Shown one piece after another: positions 35,544 to 45,748 of a stretch of DNA of 64,000 nucleotides. Source of the DNA: Synechococcaceae cyanobacterium (lineage in GTDB: Bacteria; Cyanobacteriota; Cyanobacteriia; PCC-6307; Cyanobiaceae); assembly GCA_947378425.1 (NCBI GenBank), contig CANCJV010000001.1:62001-126000 (forward strand), read 5' to 3'. The notes below the pieces were generated by a model, which worked only from the letters and a program-made list of their open reading frames with translations, was not told where the DNA came from and did no database searches. Both the position numbers and the translations under genes were made by a program. The number at the start of each line of letters is the position of its first letter. The first letter of the stretch is position 1.

Positions 35544-36218
35544 CTACCGGCCTCCTCCCGGTTCCAGCAGCTGTTCCAGCCGGGCCTCCATCTCCTCCAC
35601 CTGGCTGAGCTGGTCCGCCAATTGCTGCGCTGCCAGCCGCAGTTGCAGGAATTGGTCATGGCCCTCGTCGCCGGCCCAGCGCAGTTCGGCTTTGGCCAGT
35701 TCCCGTTCGAGCCGCTCCTGCAGGGAACGGCGCAGGCCATCGATCTGATCCAGGCTGCGCAGGGCCAGAAGGCGGCCTTGCTCGAGTTGCTGGGGATCGA
35801 GGTTGAGTCCCTGGCGCAACAGCACCCGCGCCCCGGTGAGCAGGGCCGCCGGCATGAACTGGCCCAGGGCCAGGGCACCGAGGCTGCCGGTGTGAAGCCA
35901 GTCTTCGACCTGGCTGCTGCGATGGCGGCCGGTCTTGCACCAGTGGGCGAAGTGCTCGCAGTTGTTGAACAGCAGGTTGTAGCGCTGTTCCCCCAGTCGA
36001 CCCATGGCGCGCCGCAGGGTGACCCCGGCGGGGGAGCAGGTGCCGGCCGCGTAGGACACGGCCGAGATCGGCTGGCCGCGGCTGAACTCCTCGCGGGGAC
36101 TGCGCAGAATCTCGCGGCCCTCCAGATAGTGGGCCACGGTGCCATCGCCCAGGTCGATGCCGTGGTGCATGAACAGGCCATGCTGCCGGGGGGCCTGGAG
36201 GTGGTCGGCGGCGGCCAA
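35544..36218 (-). CDS. LRAT-domain (NlpC/P60-superfamily) protein
   Basis: 224 residues. Residues ~10-105 are an LRAT-type domain: the His-containing LFMHHGIDLGDGTVAHYLEG and the catalytic-Cys block NLLFNNCEHFAHWCKTGR. LRAT-like proteins are permuted papain-fold thiol enzymes that act as acyltransferases or phospholipases on lipids. A weak hydrophobic segment (GALALGQFMPAALLTGARVL) follows, then a long helical tail with coiled-coil character (LAAQQLADQLSQVEEMEARL). It sits between dnaX and clpX on the same strand. The substrate is unknown; an acyl-lipid in the membrane is the likeliest guess. Confidence 0.75.
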   Translation of the reverse strand: MAAADHLQAPRQHGLFMHHGIDLGDGTVAHYLEGREILRSPREEFSRGQPISAVSYAAGTCSPAGVTLRRAMGRLGEQRYNLLFNNCEHFAHWCKTGRHRSSQVEDWLHTGSLGALALGQFMPAALLTGARVLLRQGLNLDPQQLEQGRLLALRSLDQIDGLRRSLQERLERELAKAELRWAGDEGHDQFLQLRLAAQQLADQLSQVEEMEARLEQLLEPGGGR

Positions 36219-36328
36219 GGCGGTACGGGCGGCGTTGACGCCTGCTCAGCTTGGCCCCGGCTGCCGTCCCGCCGGACGGCGGGGATGGGGGGGATTGCCC
36301 ACCGGCGGATCGGCGCTGGGCTCCGGCT

Positions 36329-37699
36329 TCAGGCCGAGGCTGCTTCGTCCATCAGGTTGTCGCGGTCGTTGTTGGCACTGGGGATCTGCACCACGTTGGC
36401 CTTGCTGCGCTGTTCGACCAGATCCCGGGTGATCGTGAAGCTCTGGATGTCCTGGCGCGAGGGGAGGTCGTACATCACCTCCAGCATCAGCTCCTCGACG
36501 ATGCCGCGCAGCGCCCGGGCGCCGGTCTTGCGGCGATGGGCTTCGACGGCGATGGCGGCGATGGCGTCCGGCTCGAAGTCCAGGCGCACGTTGTCCATGC
36601 TCAGCAGGGTCTGGAACTGTTTGACCAGGGCGTCGCGGGGCTCGGTGAGAATCGCCTCCAGCGCGTTGGTGTCGAGCGGCTGGAGCACGGCGCTGACCGG
36701 CAGACGGCCGATGAATTCCGGGATCAGGCCGTAGCGCACCAGATCATCGGGCTCGAGATGGCGCAGGGCTTCGGCCACTTGTCGCTCCTTGCCGGTGCGC
36801 GGGCGTGTCTGGCCCCCTTCTGGCAGGAAGCCGATGGCGTTGCGACCCATGCGTTTCTGGATCACGTCCTCCAGGCCGACGAAGGCGCCGCCGCAGATGA
36901 ACAGGATCTGATTGGTGTCCACCTGGATGCAGTCCTGGTAGGGGTGCTTGCGACCCCCTTGAGGCGGCACGTTGGCGACCGTGCCTTCGAGCATCTTCAG
37001 CAGGGCCTGCTGCACCCCCTCGCCGGAGACATCGCGGGTGATCGAGGGGTTCTCGCTCTTGCGGGCGATCTTGTCAATTTCGTCGATGTAGATGATGCCC
37101 CGCTGGGCCTGCTCCACATCCATGTCGGCTTTCTGCAGCAGGCGCAGCAGGATGTTTTCCACGTCTTCGCCCACGTAGCCGGCCTCGGTCAGCGTGGTGG
37201 CATCGGCCACGGCAAAGGGCACATCCAGCATCTCCGCCAGCGACTGGGCCAGCAGCGTTTTGCCGCAGCCGGTGGGCCCGATCAGCAGGATGTTGGACTT
37301 ATGCAGCCGGGTGGCCGTCTGGTCGGTCTCACCCTTGCCGTCGCCTTGCCAGGCCAGGCGCTTGTAGTGGTTGTAGACCGCCACCGACAGCACCTTCTTG
37401 GCCTCGTCCTGCCCCACCACCTGTTGATCCAGGAAGCCCTTGATCTCCTGGGGTCTGGGAACCTGGGCCAGGGTGGGAGCAGGTTTGGGCGCTTTCTTGG
37501 GCTGGGCCTTGCGGCTGGTTTCAGGACTGGGACGGCTGCCGTGGCCGTGGCCATCGGCGAGTTCCTCGTCGAGAATCTCGTTGCAGAGATCGATGCATTC
37601 GTCGCAGATGTAGACGCCTGGTCCGGCGATCAGCTTGCGGACCTGCTCCTGGGACTTGCCGCAGAAGGAGCATTTGAGGTGGGCGTCGAACTTGGCCAT
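36329..37699 (-). CDS. clpX: ClpX, ATP-dependent unfoldase of ClpXP
   Basis: 456 residues. The N-terminal zinc-binding domain has [11 protein letters not shown] and [13 protein letters not shown] Gly/Pro/Lys-rich linker leads to the AAA+ module: Walker [15 protein letters not shown], Walker [26 protein letters not shown], and the [12 protein letters not shown] sensor block. ClpX recognises tagged substrates and threads them into ClpP. It lies 143 bp downstream of clpP on the same strand. Confidence 0.97.
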   Translation of the reverse strand: MAKFDAHLKCSFCGKSQEQVRKLIAGPGVYICDECIDLCNEILDEELADGHGHGSRPSPETSRKAQPKKAPKPAPTLAQVPRPQEIKGFLDQQVVGQDEAKKVLSVAVYNHYKRLAWQGDGKGETDQTATRLHKSNILLIGPTGCGKTLLAQSLAEMLDVPFAVADATTLTEAGYVGEDVENILLRLLQKADMDVEQAQRGIIYIDEIDKIARKSENPSITRDVSGEGVQQALLKMLEGTVANVPPQGGRKHPYQDCIQVDTNQILFICGGAFVGLEDVIQKRMGRNAIGFLPEGGQTRPRTGKERQVAEALRHLEPDDLVRYGLIPEFIGRLPVSAVLQPLDTNALEAILTEPRDALVKQFQTLLSMDNVRLDFEPDAIAAIAVEAHRRKTGARALRGIVEELMLEVMYDLPSRQDIQSFTITRDLVEQRSKANVVQIPSANNDRDNLMDEAASA

Positions 37700-37842
37700 C
37701 GGCGACGGGTGGGGCGGCGAAGGAGTGGACAGGGGCGGCTGGCGATTCCAAGGATCAGCTTGAAGTCGGTGGCGTTTGCTCTCCTTAAGGATCTCAGCGA
37801 GAATGGATCGTCCCCAGGGGAGGAGTCTCCCGCCCGGGGGGG

Positions 37843-38565
37843 TCAGGCTGCGGCCGGGAGGCCGCTGTCGTTGACCACCCGATCGATCAGGCCGTATTCA
37901 ACCGCTTCTGCCGGCGAAAGGAAGTAGTCACGGTCAGTGTCTTCGGCGATTTTATCCAGAGGCTGGCCGGTGTGTTCGGCCATCAGCCCATTGAGCGTGT
38001 CCTTGAGAAACAGAATCTCGCGGGCCTGAATTTCGATGTCCACCGCCTGGCCCTGGGCACCACCAAGGGGCTGGTGGATCATGATCCGGGCATTGGGGAG
38101 GGCCATCCGCTTGCCTTTGGCGCCTCCCGAGAGCAGGAAGGCCCCCATGCTGGCCGCCAGCCCGTAGCAGATGGTGACGATGTCAGGGGCCACCTGCTGC
38201 ATCGTGTCGTAGATGGCGAGGCCGGCGGTGACCGAGCCGCCGGGGGAGTTCACGTAGATCTGGATGTCTTTGTCCGGATCCTCGGCCTCAAGATAGAGAA
38301 GCTGGGCCACCAGGGAATCGGCCACCTGGTCGTCGATGCCGGTCCCGAGGAAGATGATCCGCTCTCGCAGCAAGCGGGAGTAGATGTCGAACGCCCGGTC
38401 CCCGCGGCCTGACTGTTCCACCACCGTGGGCAGGACGCCCGGGGCGGCGCTGGGGGGCGGCGCGGTCAGGGCGTTCCAGGGCTGGGGCCCGCTCCAGTGG
38501 CTGTGCACCGGGTGGCGACGGAGGCCAGCGGGGGAGGGAATCGCGTTGGATTGGGCGTCGATCAC
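37843..38565 (-). CDS. clpP: ClpP protease subunit
   Basis: 240 residues. The catalytic triad is visible: Ser in [11 protein letters not shown], His in MIHQPLGG and Asp in the following [10 protein letters not shown] region. Also present are [20 protein letters not shown] and [17 protein letters not shown]. The first ~45 residues are an unusual Pro/Ala/Trp-containing extension. By its position next to clpX this is probably the ClpP2-type subunit of cyanobacteria. Other ClpP/ClpR genes must lie elsewhere. Confidence 0.95.
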   Translation of the reverse strand: MIDAQSNAIPSPAGLRRHPVHSHWSGPQPWNALTAPPPSAAPGVLPTVVEQSGRGDRAFDIYSRLLRERIIFLGTGIDDQVADSLVAQLLYLEAEDPDKDIQIYVNSPGGSVTAGLAIYDTMQQVAPDIVTICYGLAASMGAFLLSGGAKGKRMALPNARIMIHQPLGGAQGQAVDIEIQAREILFLKDTLNGLMAEHTGQPLDKIAEDTDRDYFLSPAEAVEYGLIDRVVNDSGLPAAA

Positions 38566-38606
38566 GCGGACGTTCTCAGGCCTGGGTATGGGAGCAATCT
38601 ATGAGC

Positions 38607-40022
38607 TCAGTCCCTGGCTTCGCCGTCCGAGGCCTCGTCAGCGGCAGTTTCGGGGGCCTTTTCCGTGATGGTGCTGTGGGCCTCCAGCCATTCGAGCAGG
38701 CGCTCGTTGAGCAGATCGTCGGTGACGGCCTGGAGCAGCCGCTGCGGATCAATCGTGCTGGTGTCGCTGAGGCCGCGGCTCACCTCCTGGAATTTGGCCT
38801 CGATGTCCGCTTCGGCCACGGCGATCGCCTCGGCGGCGGCGAGGGCCTTGAGGGCCAGGCTGCGGCGCAGCCGCTGTTCCGCCTCGGGGCGGGAGGTGTC
38901 CATCAGGCTGCGCACCAACTCCGGGGTGAACAATTTCTTGACATCCATGCCCTGCTGGGCGATCTGGCTGGCGGTCTGCTCGATCAGATTGCGGATCTCC
39001 ACCTGGACCAGGGTTTCGGGCAGCTCTACCTCCAACTGCTCCACCAAGGCTTCGAGCAGGGCGTCGTGGCGGTTGGTCCGGTGGCGCCGTTCAGCGTCCT
39101 CCTTGAGGCGGGCTTCCAGATCGGCCCGCAGCTCGGCCAGGCTGCCCTTGTCGCTGGCCTGCTGGGCGAAGGCGTCATCCAGGGCCGGCAGCTCCTTGGT
39201 CTTGAGCTCGATCAGGCCGATCTCGAATGTCGCCGGGCGACCGGCCGCATCGGCCTGGGGATAGGACTCGGGGAAGCTGCAGGCCACCGTGCGGCTCTCG
39301 CCCGGCTTCATGCCGATGATCCCCTCGATGAAGCCGGGAATCATGCGGCCCTCCTCCAGTTCCACCTCCATGCCCTCGGAGCTGCCACCCACAATCGCCT
39401 CGCCGGTGTCGCTGTAGGTGCCGCTGAAGCTCACCTCGGCCACATCGCCACTGGCTGCGGCCCGGCCCTCCACGGGCACCAGGGTTGCCAGTTGCTGGCG
39501 GGACTGGTCCAGCAGCTCATCGATCCGCGCGGGGTCGTAGCTGACCGCTTCGGCTTCGGCTTTGAGGCCCTTGGTGGCCTTGAGGCTGGGGCTGGGTTCC
39601 ACATCCAGCTCCAGGGTGAGGCTGAGCGCATCGCCCGGTTCGAAGCGCGCGAGCACCACCTCGAAGTCCTCACTCAGCTGGGGCTGGCCGATCGCCTCGA
39701 TCTTCTGCTGGCCGACGGCCTCGCGGAAGACGCTGTCCACCAGATCTTCGAGGGCCGTGGCCTTGATGCGCAGGGGGCCGATCTGCTGGAGCAGCACCGG
39801 CCGGGGCACCTTGCCCTTGCGGAAGCCGGGCAGCTTGACGCTGCGGCTGAGTTTGGCCAGGGCTGCGTCGTAGCTGGCCTGGCAGCGGGCCCCCGGTACG
39901 CCGATCTCGACCGCCAGTCGGCTGCCCGGGCGGGGGCTGGTGCTGACCTGCAGCGAGGTGCTGCCCTCGCTCGTGGCGGGTGGGGTCTGGGCGGCTTTGG
40001 AGCTGGCGGCGGCAGGACTCAT
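38607..40022 (-). CDS. tig: Trigger factor
   Basis: 471 residues from ATG 40022. Ribosome-associated chaperone and prolyl isomerase. The N-terminal ribosome-binding domain has the signature [19 protein letters not shown]. An FKBP-type isomerase domain follows ([40 protein letters not shown]), then the helical C-terminal arm. The last residues are acidic, as usual. First gene of a tig-clpP-clpX cluster on the minus strand, 41 bp upstream of clpP. The first ~30 residues are a Ser/Ala/Thr-rich extension. Confidence 0.96.
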   Translation of the reverse strand: MSPAAASSKAAQTPPATSEGSTSLQVSTSPRPGSRLAVEIGVPGARCQASYDAALAKLSRSVKLPGFRKGKVPRPVLLQQIGPLRIKATALEDLVDSVFREAVGQQKIEAIGQPQLSEDFEVVLARFEPGDALSLTLELDVEPSPSLKATKGLKAEAEAVSYDPARIDELLDQSRQQLATLVPVEGRAAASGDVAEVSFSGTYSDTGEAIVGGSSEGMEVELEEGRMIPGFIEGIIGMKPGESRTVACSFPESYPQADAAGRPATFEIGLIELKTKELPALDDAFAQQASDKGSLAELRADLEARLKEDAERRHRTNRHDALLEALVEQLEVELPETLVQVEIRNLIEQTASQIAQQGMDVKKLFTPELVRSLMDTSRPEAEQRLRRSLALKALAAAEAIAVAEADIEAKFQEVSRGLSDTSTIDPQRLLQAVTDDLLNERLLEWLEAHSTITEKAPETAADEASDGEARD

Positions 40023-40323
40023 GAACGGGGGCCGATCGAGCGGGGCAGCCCCCGATCCTAGAAAGTGATGCGACCGGCCTTCGCAGGGTCGCCGTGGGCG
40101 CGTATTGTCGGAACGACGCAAGCGTTGGCGATATCCCTAATCCAGGCGGTGACGGCAGTGGGCCGAACCGTCGCTCCGGTGAGTTATCCGGCACCGGACT
40201 CAATGCATCAAGCCGCAACAGGCCAGGCCTCGCCGTTGCCTCTTTTCCAGGATCCAAGCGCAGCTTTCTCCGTCCCCTGCCCTTTCGGTCTCTGACAGTC
40301 CTGTTTCCAATCCGTCCCTTCCG
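40023..40323. other. Divergent promoter region between tig and asd
   Basis: About 300 bp between two divergent genes, so both promoters must lie here. No clear -10/-35 pair or operator stands out. No gene was seen. Confidence 0.5.
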
Positions 40324-41418
40324 TTGACCGCCTCTTCCGCAAGCCCCTCCGCCGATCTCCGCACTGCCTGTCCCGGTGGCCTGCCCCGCCGGCCTCTGAA
40401 GGTGGCTGTGCTCGGAGCCACCGGGGCGGTCGGCCAGGAGTTGCTGCAGCTGCTGAAGGAGCGTTCCTTCCCCGTGAGCGAGCTCACGGTGCTGGCCTCG
40501 CCCCGTTCCGCCGGCGCCACTCTGAGCTGGCGGAACGAGAGCCTCACGGTCCAGCCGGTTGAGGAGGGCTGTTTCGACGGTGTGGATCTGGTGCTGGCCT
40601 CGGCCGGCGGCTCCGTCTCCCGTCAGTGGGCACCCCGGGCCGCGGCCGCCGGTGCCGTGGTGATTGACAACTCCAGTGCCTTCCGCATGGATCCGGCGGT
40701 GCCCCTGGTGGTGCCTGAGGTGAATCCCCAGGCCGCCTTTGCGCACCAGGGCATCATCGCCAACCCCAACTGCACCACGATCCTGCTGACCGTGGCCCTG
40801 GCTCCCCTGGCGGCGCGGCGGCCGATCCGGCGCGTGGTGCTGAGCACCTATCAGTCCGCCAGTGGCGCCGGTGCCCGGGCCATGGAGGAACTGCGCCAGC
40901 TCAGCCGCACGGTGCTTGATGGCGGCGAGCCGGTCAGCGAGGTGCTGCCCCATTCGCTGGCCTTCAATCTGTTCCTGCACAACTCACCGATGCAGGCCAA
41001 CGGTTACTGCGAAGAGGAGTTGAAGATGATCAACGAAACCCGCAAGATCATGGCCCTGCCGAATCTGCGCCTCTCCGCCACCTGTGTGCGGGTGCCGGTG
41101 CTGCGGGCCCATTCCGAAGCCGTGAACATCGAGTTCGAGGAGTCCTTCCCGGTGGAGGAAGCCCGGGCCCTGCTGGCGGTGGCGCCGGGGGTGGAGCTGA
41201 TCGAAGACTTCGACGCCAATCGATTCCCGATGCCCACCGATGTCACCGGACGCGATCCGGTGGCGGTTGGCCGGATCCGCCAGGATCTCAGTGAGCCCCA
41301 TGCCCTTGAACTCTGGCTCTGCGGCGATCAGATCCGCAAGGGAGCGGCCCTCAATGCCATCCAGATCGCTGAACTGTTGATCGCCGGAGCGCAGCAGGAT
41401 CAAGGAGGTGCGGTTTGA
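40324..41418 (+). CDS. asd: Aspartate-semialdehyde dehydrogenase
   Basis: 364 residues from TTG 40324; no ATG or GTG is nearer the conserved start. Asd reduces aspartyl phosphate to the semialdehyde, the branch point to lysine and threonine/methionine. The NADP motif is [18 protein letters not shown], the catalytic Cys is in [12 protein letters not shown], and the His region [18 protein letters not shown] matches bacterial Asd. Its stop overlaps the dapA start by 4 bp, so they form one operon. lysC, which makes its substrate, is at 52 kb. Confidence 0.96.
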   Translation: MTASSASPSADLRTACPGGLPRRPLKVAVLGATGAVGQELLQLLKERSFPVSELTVLASPRSAGATLSWRNESLTVQPVEEGCFDGVDLVLASAGGSVSRQWAPRAAAAGAVVIDNSSAFRMDPAVPLVVPEVNPQAAFAHQGIIANPNCTTILLTVALAPLAARRPIRRVVLSTYQSASGAGARAMEELRQLSRTVLDGGEPVSEVLPHSLAFNLFLHNSPMQANGYCEEELKMINETRKIMALPNLRLSATCVRVPVLRAHSEAVNIEFEESFPVEEARALLAVAPGVELIEDFDANRFPMPTDVTGRDPVAVGRIRQDLSEPHALELWLCGDQIRKGAALNAIQIAELLIAGAQQDQGGAV

Positions 41419-42332
41419 GCACCGCTTTCCCCACCAGCCCCTGTGCCCAGGCTCCCTTTGGTCGGGTGATCACCGCCATGGTCACGCCGTTCAGCGCCGA
41501 CGGGGCGGTTGACCTGGAGCTGGCGGCCCGCCTGGCCGAGCACCTGGTGGCCCATGGATCCGATGGCCTGGTGCTCTGCGGCACCACGGGCGAATCCCCC
41601 ACCTTGAGCTGGCAGGAGCAACATCAGCTGTTTGCCGCCGTCAAGGAGGCCGTGGCGGGCCGCGCTCCCCTGCTGGCGGGCAGCGGCAGCAACTGCACCG
41701 CCGAAGCGGTGGAGGCCACCCGTGAGGCGGCGGCCCTGGGTGCCGATGGGGCGCTGGTGGTGGTGCCCTATTACAACAAGCCACCCCAGGATGGGCTGGA
41801 GGCCCATTTCCGGGCGGTGGCGGCCGCGGCGCCTGAGCTGCCCTTGATGCTTTACAACATCCCCAGCCGCACCGGCTGCAGCCTGGCGCCGGAAACCGTC
41901 GCCCGCCTGCTCGATTGCCGCAATGTGATCAGTTTCAAGGCCGCCAGTGGCACCACCGAAGAGGTGAGCCAGCTGCGGCTTCTCTGCGGCAATCGCCTGT
42001 CCATCTACAGCGGTGATGACGCGCTCACCCTGCCGATGCTGGCCGTCGGGGCGGCTGGGGTGGTGAGTGTCGCCAGCCATCTGGCCGGTCCCGAGATCCG
42101 CGCCATGGTGCAGGCCTTCCTGGCGGGTGAGAACACTGCCGCCCTGGCCCTGCACGAGCAACTGTTGCCGCTGTGCAAAGCCCTGTTCTGCACCACCAAT
42201 CCCGTGCCGGTCAAAGCCGCCCTTGAGATCGCCGGCTGGCCTGTTGGCGCGCCCCGTTTGCCCCTCCTCCCTGCTGAGCCTGAAGTGAGACAACGATTGC
42301 ATTCGGTCCTGGCTGCCCTGCGTCCCACCTGA
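41415..42332 (+). CDS. dapA: 4-hydroxy-tetrahydrodipicolinate synthase
   Basis: 305 residues from TTG 41415. A very good ribosome-binding site, AAGGAGG at 41402-41408, sits at correct spacing and decides this start. DapA condenses pyruvate with aspartate semialdehyde in lysine/diaminopimelate synthesis. It is a TIM barrel with [17 protein letters not shown], the catalytic Tyr in [11 protein letters not shown] and the Schiff-base Lys in [13 protein letters not shown]. Overlaps asd by 4 bp; rnj follows 65 bp later. Confidence 0.96.
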   Translation: MSTAFPTSPCAQAPFGRVITAMVTPFSADGAVDLELAARLAEHLVAHGSDGLVLCGTTGESPTLSWQEQHQLFAAVKEAVAGRAPLLAGSGSNCTAEAVEATREAAALGADGALVVVPYYNKPPQDGLEAHFRAVAAAAPELPLMLYNIPSRTGCSLAPETVARLLDCRNVISFKAASGTTEEVSQLRLLCGNRLSIYSGDDALTLPMLAVGAAGVVSVASHLAGPEIRAMVQAFLAGENTAALALHEQLLPLCKALFCTTNPVPVKAALEIAGWPVGAPRLPLLPAEPEVRQRLHSVLAALRPT

Positions 42333-42397
42333 CGCCAAGGCTTGCTTCCCGCTACGCCACAACCTCCTTCACGAACGAATTATCCGGTTATCCCTTC

Positions 42398-44422
42398 ATG
42401 ACAAGTCAGAACGGTCAAGGTCAGACAGCTCAAACGAAACAGCCTTGCCTGAGGGTGATTCCCCTTGGCGGCCTGCACGAGATTGGCAAGAACACCTGTG
42501 TTTTTGAATACGGCGACGACCTGATGTTGGTCGACGCCGGCCTTGCCTTCCCCAGCGATGGCATGCATGGCGTCAACGTGGTGATGCCTGACACCAGCTA
42601 TCTGCGCGAGAATCAGAAGCGAATCCGCGGCATGGTTGTCACCCATGGCCACGAAGATCACATCGGCGGCATTCCTCACCACCTCAAGAACTTCAATATT
42701 CCAATTATCTACGGCCCGCGGCTGGCGATGTCCATGCTCCAGGGCAAGATGGAGGAGGCGGGTGTCACGGATCGCACCACGATCCAGACCGTCGGCCCCA
42801 GGGACGTGGTGCATGTGGGTCAGCACTTCAAGGTGGAGTTCATCCGCAACACCCACTCGATGGCCGACAGCTTCTCGCTGGCGATCACCACACCGGTGGG
42901 CGTGATTGTGTTCACCGGCGATTTCAAGTTCGACCACACGCCTGTGGATGGCGAAACCTTCGACATCCAGCGCATGGCCCACTACGGCGAGCAGGGTGTG
43001 CTCTGTCTGTTCAGTGACTCCACCAACGCTGAGCTGCCCGGGTTTGCACCGCCGGAGCGCTCCGTTTTCCCGAACCTTGATCGCCACATTTCCCAGGCGG
43101 AAGGACGGGTGATCATCACCACCTTCGCCAGCTCGATCCATCGCGTGGCGATGATCCTTGAGCTGGCCATGAAGAATGGCCGCAAGGTGGGTCTGCTGGG
43201 CCGCTCCATGCTCAACGTGATCGCCAAGGCGCGCGAACTGGGCTACATGCGCTGTCCCGATGACCTGTTTGTGCCGATCAAGCAGATCCGCGATCTGCCC
43301 GATCGCGAAACCCTGCTGCTGATGACCGGCAGTCAGGGCGAGCCCCTGGCGGCCCTGAGCCGGATTTCCCGCGCTGAACATCCCCAGGTGCAGGTGAAGT
43401 CCACCGACACGATCATCTTTTCCGCCAGCCCGATTCCCGGCAACACGATTTCGGTGGTCAACACCATCGACCGGCTGATGATGATGGGCGCCAAGGTGGT
43501 CTACGGCAAGGGTGAGGGCATCCATGTCTCCGGTCACGGCTTCCAGGAAGACGAGAAGCTGATGTTGGCCCTGGTGCGGCCCAAGTTCTTCGTGCCCGTG
43601 CACGGCGAACACCGCATGCTCGTGGCCCACGCCAAGACGTCCCACTCGATGGGGATTCCCGTCGATCACACCCTGATCATCGACAACGGTGATGTGGTGG
43701 AACTCACCCCCGATTCGATTCGCAGGGGCGAGCCGGTGAAGGCCGGCATCGAATTGCTCGACGCCTCCCGTAACGGCATCGTCGATGCCCGGGTGCTCAA
43801 GGAGCGTCAGCAACTGGCTGAAGATGGTGTCATCACCCTTCTGGCTGTGATCACCACCGACGGCGTGATGGCAGCGCCGCCCCGGGTGAATCTGCGTGGC
43901 GTTGTGACCAGCGCCGATCCCCGCAAGCTCTCGGTCTGGGCTGAACGGGAAATCGGCTGGGTGCTCGAGAACCGCTGGAACCAGCTGTCGCGCAACACCG
44001 GTGGCAAGGCCCCCGACGTCGACTGGGTGGGGGTACAGCGCGAAGTGGAGGTCGGCCTGCAGCGTCGCCTGCGCCGTGAGCTGCAGGTGGATCCCCTGAT
44101 CATCTGTCTGGTGCAGCCGGCTCCCGCCGGCACGCCCGCCTACAAGGGCCGGGCTGACAGCGAGCCCGACACCAGGCCTGCACCCCGCGGTCGCCGCGAT
44201 GGCGGTGCTCGTGACGGCGGCGGTCGTGACGGCAGTGTCCGCGACGCCGGCTCCCGCGAGGTTGTGCGCCAGGTTCGCAGCGAGCAGCCTGCCCCTCGCC
44301 AGCTGGTGACGGCGGCCGCAACCCCGGCCCCCGTGGCGGCGGCGAAGGTTGTGGCTGAAGAGTCCGAACCCGAGCTCAGCGGCCGGGTGCGTCGCCGTCG
44401 CTCAGCCGCCGTCGCCGGCTGA
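42398..44422 (+). CDS. rnj: Ribonuclease J
   Basis: 674 residues. RNase J combines 5'-3' exonuclease and endonuclease activity in mRNA turnover and rRNA maturation. The metallo-beta-lactamase core carries the zinc motif VTHGHEDHIGGIPHHLK, with DAGLAFPS before it and NTHSMADSFSLAI, FTGDFKFDHTP and SDSTNAELPG after. The beta-CASP part has TFASSIHRVAMILELA, MTGSQGEPLAALSRIS and VPVHGEHRMLVAHAK. The last ~110 residues are an Arg/Gly/Asp-rich tail ending in a basic RRRRSAAVAG-like cluster, typical of cyanobacterial RNase J. The dapA-rnj order is conserved in picocyanobacteria. Confidence 0.96.
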   Translation: MTSQNGQGQTAQTKQPCLRVIPLGGLHEIGKNTCVFEYGDDLMLVDAGLAFPSDGMHGVNVVMPDTSYLRENQKRIRGMVVTHGHEDHIGGIPHHLKNFNIPIIYGPRLAMSMLQGKMEEAGVTDRTTIQTVGPRDVVHVGQHFKVEFIRNTHSMADSFSLAITTPVGVIVFTGDFKFDHTPVDGETFDIQRMAHYGEQGVLCLFSDSTNAELPGFAPPERSVFPNLDRHISQAEGRVIITTFASSIHRVAMILELAMKNGRKVGLLGRSMLNVIAKARELGYMRCPDDLFVPIKQIRDLPDRETLLLMTGSQGEPLAALSRISRAEHPQVQVKSTDTIIFSASPIPGNTISVVNTIDRLMMMGAKVVYGKGEGIHVSGHGFQEDEKLMLALVRPKFFVPVHGEHRMLVAHAKTSHSMGIPVDHTLIIDNGDVVELTPDSIRRGEPVKAGIELLDASRNGIVDARVLKERQQLAEDGVITLLAVITTDGVMAAPPRVNLRGVVTSADPRKLSVWAEREIGWVLENRWNQLSRNTGGKAPDVDWVGVQREVEVGLQRRLRRELQVDPLIICLVQPAPAGTPAYKGRADSEPDTRPAPRGRRDGGARDGGGRDGSVRDAGSREVVRQVRSEQPAPRQLVTAAATPAPVAAAKVVAEESEPELSGRVRRRRSAAVAG

Positions 44423-45748
44423 ATCGGCACTCACCAACACCTGCAGCAACCCCAGCAGCAGTTCGTGGTCCTCCTCTTTCACCGGGACAGGAGGATTCCT
44501 GAACAGCTCGCAGAGCACGTCCGATTCTTTCGTGGCGTCGGATGCTGCATTGGGCATGGAGAGCAGGCTCTGGGGTTTGCCCGGAGCTGTGCTCTGCTTG
44601 TTGCGAGGGGTGGAATCCGGTTCGAGCTTTGCCGGGATCGCCTGCGACTCCGGCCAGGCCAGGGGTGTTGGCGTTGCGGCTGCGGCCGCCGGGGCTGCAG
44701 TGGCCCCAAGGATGGCAGCACTGGCGATCGCTGCCGCCGCTGAGAGGCTGGTGCTGGGCAGCTCGACGATCTCGGCGGCGGTCACGGCGATGGGCGATTC
44801 CGGCTCCATCACCGTCAGGTCCAGTTCTTCGGCCAGCCGCGGGTCAGCCTGGTGGACCTCGAACAGTTCCGGTTCATCGACAACCTCCGGGATCAGGGTG
44901 ACCTCCCGGTCCTTGGGGTGCTCCGCAGGGGGGCTGGGTTGCGTTGCCGGTGCGAAGGCCTCGCTGGTTGCCGCCCCCGGCTGGGCTTCCACCGCCGCCT
45001 TCAGTGCTTCAGGCGACGGAGCCGGCTCCGCAGGTGCCAGCTCGGTCACCACCGTGGCCCAGGGGGTTGGCGCCGACGCCGATGGTGCGGCGGCAGCGGC
45101 CGGGGCTGCCATGGCGCCGGTCGCCAACCAGGGCATCGCCATGGAGCCGGTGGCTGCTGAAGACGGGGCTGCTGGAGTCGCGGCTGCAGCTTCAGGGCTC
45201 TCCGGTGCCAGGGCTGTCACGCGGTCCAGGGCTGCGGCCCGGTCGGCGTCCGCCGTCACGTTGAGATTCTGGGAGACCAGTGCCGTCCCGCTCAGCTCGC
45301 CGGCGTCGGGTTGAAGCGAAGCGGGTGTCTGGTGTTGGCTCCCTGCCTGGCTCGGGGCTGCCGCGGTTGCTGCGGCCGCTGGCCCTGGTGATGTCCCCTC
45401 CTCCGTGCCGGCTGCGATCACCACCGGGTCCACCTGCTTCGGCAGAGCGCAATGCTGCAGGCCCTGTTCGGCGATCTGGCGCAGGGGCAGCTCAGCGTTG
45501 CTGTGGAGCACGTCGCTGTAGAGCTCCACGGCGACGTCCCGTTCGTTGAAGCCATAGAGATGGGCATGGGCCATCAGCAGTTGCACCCGTTCCTTCAGCC
45601 CCACGGGCACGGGGGCACTGGAGCGGGGGATCTCCCGCAGCAGGTTCTGGCCCTGGTCGATCACCTCGCCCCATTGATCAGCGCAATAGGCCTGCTCGAT
45701 GGCTGAATAGCGCTCCGTGGGATTGCTGTGATCAGCAGAGTCAGCCAT
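44402..45748 (-). CDS. Large low-complexity protein with conserved N-terminal helical domain
   Basis: 448 residues from ATG 45748, overlapping the tilS stop by 8 bp and converging with rnj (21 bp overlap). Residues 1-100 look like a small TPR-type domain (YSAIEQAYCADQWGEVIDQG, LLMAHAHLYGFNERDVAVEL). The next ~280 residues are Ala/Pro/Ser-rich with acidic patches and no fold. The last ~40 residues (SDVLCELFRNPPVPVKEEDH then ELLLGLLQVLVSA) are again helical and look conserved. This two-ends-conserved layout suggests a scaffold. I do not recognise a function. Confidence 0.6.
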   Translation of the reverse strand: MADSADHSNPTERYSAIEQAYCADQWGEVIDQGQNLLREIPRSSAPVPVGLKERVQLLMAHAHLYGFNERDVAVELYSDVLHSNAELPLRQIAEQGLQHCALPKQVDPVVIAAGTEEGTSPGPAAAATAAAPSQAGSQHQTPASLQPDAGELSGTALVSQNLNVTADADRAAALDRVTALAPESPEAAAATPAAPSSAATGSMAMPWLATGAMAAPAAAAAPSASAPTPWATVVTELAPAEPAPSPEALKAAVEAQPGAATSEAFAPATQPSPPAEHPKDREVTLIPEVVDEPELFEVHQADPRLAEELDLTVMEPESPIAVTAAEIVELPSTSLSAAAAIASAAILGATAAPAAAAATPTPLAWPESQAIPAKLEPDSTPRNKQSTAPGKPQSLLSMPNAASDATKESDVLCELFRNPPVPVKEEDHELLLGLLQVLVSADSAGDGG

